NCBI GenBank assembly: GCA_964556705.1
Contig: CAZKXX010000059.1
Span: 1 to 24,017 of the forward strand
From: CAZKXX01 sp964556705
Lineage (GTDB): Bacteria; Acidobacteriota; Terriglobia; UBA7540
DNA length: 24,017 nt
Reading direction: 5' to 3'
The notes beneath the pieces were generated by a model that did no database searches, was not told the origin of the DNA, and was given only the letters and a program-made list of their open reading frames with translations. The first letter of the stretch is position 1; each line of letters opens with the position of its first letter. The translations under genes and the position numbers were made by a program. Positions 23,038 to 24,017 of this stretch are shown here, in pieces.

Positions 23038-23847
23038 ATGAGCGGAACGTCGGGTGCCACGCGCTGGGCGCTGATTGCGGGATCGTCGAGCGGATTCGGG
23101 GAAGCGGCGGCGCGCGAGCTGGCGCGCGAAGGGCTGCATATTTTCGGCGTGCACTTCGACCGCCGCTCGGCTCTCGACCACGTCAACGGGGTCATCCGCG
23201 ACCTGAAAGCCACGGGGCGCGAAGTCGTGTTCTTCAACATCAACGCCGCGGACCGCGAGAAGCGCGCCGAAGCGCTCGATCAAATGCTGGAGACGTGGAA
23301 GAGACTGGGCGGCGACCACTTCATCAAGGTCTTTCTCCACTCCATCGCCTTCGGCTCCCTCAAGGCTTACGTCGCCGAGAAACCCGACGACGAGGTGACG
23401 CAGGCGCAGATGGAAATGACCGTGGACGTCATGGGGAACAACCTCGTTTACTGGGTCCAGGAGCTGATGCGGCGAAAGATGCTGCGCTCCGGCAGCCGCA
23501 TCTACGCCATGACCAGCGCCGGCGGCCACAGCGTTATCCCCTACTACGGCGCGGTCTCGGCGGCGAAGGCGGTGCTCGAATCGCACATTCGCCAGCTCGC
23601 CTACGAATTGCTCCCGCACGGCATCACCGCCAACGCCATCCAGGCGGGGATCACCATCACGCCCGGCTCGGGCAAGATTCCGGGCATCGACAAGCTCGCC
23701 GAATTCGCACGGCTGCGTAATCCCGGCGGACGCCTGACAACGCCCGAGGACGTCGCGCAGGCCATCGCCGCGCTGATGAGCGACAAGACCCACTGGATGA
23801 CGGGCAACGTGATCCGCGTGGACGGCGGCGAAGACATCGTCACCTGA
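23038..23847 (+). CDS. Enoyl-ACP-reductase-like SDR (FabL/FabI type)
   Basis: The 269-residue SDR departs from the classical YxxxK pattern. After Tyr169-Tyr170 comes GAVSAAK with Lys177, giving the Y-x6-K spacing of enoyl-ACP reductases (FabI/FabL), and the following AKAVLE and KVFLHSIAFG segments also resemble that group. The N-terminal cofactor loop GSSSGFG (15-21) is short as in FabL rather than the long FabI loop. It would reduce the trans-2 double bond of fatty acyl-ACP using NAD(P)H, but substrate is inferred. The ATG at 23038 follows GAGAGGGAAGG by a few bases. It lies 15 bases after the lipoprotein gene and ends before a convergent partial gene. Confidence 0.85.
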   Translation: MSGTSGATRWALIAGSSSGFGEAAARELAREGLHIFGVHFDRRSALDHVNGVIRDLKATGREVVFFNINAADREKRAEALDQMLETWKRLGGDHFIKVFLHSIAFGSLKAYVAEKPDDEVTQAQMEMTVDVMGNNLVYWVQELMRRKMLRSGSRIYAMTSAGGHSVIPYYGAVSAAKAVLESHIRQLAYELLPHGITANAIQAGITITPGSGKIPGIDKLAEFARLRNPGGRLTTPEDVAQAIAALMSDKTHWMTGNVIRVDGGEDIVT

Positions 23848-23852
23848 ACTGC

Positions 23853-23873
23853 CGCCCGAAATCTCACCGGGCG
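23853..23873. terminator. Hairpin between convergent genes, possible shared terminator
   Basis: CGCCCG (23853-23858) pairs with CGGGCG (23868-23873) around a 9-base loop. It lies between the stop codons of two convergent genes, a place where bidirectional terminators are common. Neither side has a T-run, so strength is doubtful. Confidence 0.3.
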
Positions 23874-23874
23874 A

Positions 23875-24017
23875 CTACTCCCCGTCCCCTCGCGCCAGGC
23901 GGTCTTTCCACGATTGCGCAATCACGGGCGAGGCCTGGATCCGCGCCAGGTCCTCCGGCGCAATCTCGGGTGAGGTGGCGATGCGCGCGAAGTCCGCAAC
24001 GGTCACGCGCGGCCCTT
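23875..24017 (-). CDS. C-terminus of an unidentified protein, partial
   Basis: The minus strand holds 46 in-frame codons ending in TAG (23877-23875) and continuing past the right edge. The readable tail contains VADFARIATSPEIAPEDLAR and ends SWKDRLARGDGE. Codon use looks like the neighbours, and the amphipathic, non-repetitive sequence looks like a true protein end. I do not recognise the family from this fragment. Confidence 0.6.
   Translation of the reverse strand, partial: GPRVTVADFARIATSPEIAPEDLARIQASPVIAQSWKDRLARGDGE

Noticed and set aside
1..24017. CRISPR array, tRNA, rRNA or insertion sequence
   Set aside because: I saw no regularly spaced repeats, cloverleaf, rRNA-like segment or transposase anywhere in the window.

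Overview
The window is high-GC bacterial chromosome. By hand count it is about 68-70% G+C in accC, and about 54-58% in the first 2.4 kb. Gene content and order suggest a diderm bacterium, most likely an Acidobacteriota member: a type IV pilus operon pilMNOPQ led by a small HTH gene, then an M24 aminopeptidase, accB-accC, thiE, two APC permeases, a SpoIIE-type phosphatase, nnr-tsaE and SDR genes. The phylum is an inference from synteny and style; no rRNA gene is present.

Left end (1-2408, minus strand): a mosaic accessory segment. It holds a secreted or membrane-anchored ankyrin-repeat protein. Directly downstream, in the same frame after one TAA, is the C-terminal end of an RHS protein. Its tip after the DPLGL motif is an M23 (LytM-type) peptidase with all zinc ligands present, and it runs off the window. 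This looks like a polymorphic-toxin (Rhs orphan) cassette and is the most unusual part of the window. A 450-bp gap without a credible gene follows.

2862-4452: a secreted protein of unknown function, converging with and overlapping by 11 bp a YkgJ-type cysteine-cluster protein. The divergent AT-rich intergenic region (4453-4799) carries a strong sigma70-like promoter, paired GTAAGAC boxes and a foldable leader.

4800-10525: an HTH gene and pilM-pilN-pilO-pilP-pilQ, closely packed and ended by a terminator hairpin. PilM, PilN, PilO and PilP form the cytoplasmic and inner-membrane alignment complex, and PilQ is the outer-membrane secretin.

10534-17304: Xaa-Pro aminopeptidase, AccB and AccC (acetyl-CoA carboxylase biotin carrier and biotin carboxylase), ThiE (thiamine phosphate synthase) and two amino-acid permeases of different APC subfamilies. 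The efp gene that often lies between pepP/pepQ-like genes and accB is missing here.

17446-23847: a HAMP-SpoIIE phosphatase, a FabG-like SDR, bifunctional NAD(P)H-hydrate repair enzyme, TsaE, a PqiC-like lipoprotein and an enoyl-ACP-reductase-like SDR. Several of these use TTG starts with 4-nt stop/start overlaps. The last 140 bases hold the C-terminus of an unidentified minus-strand protein.
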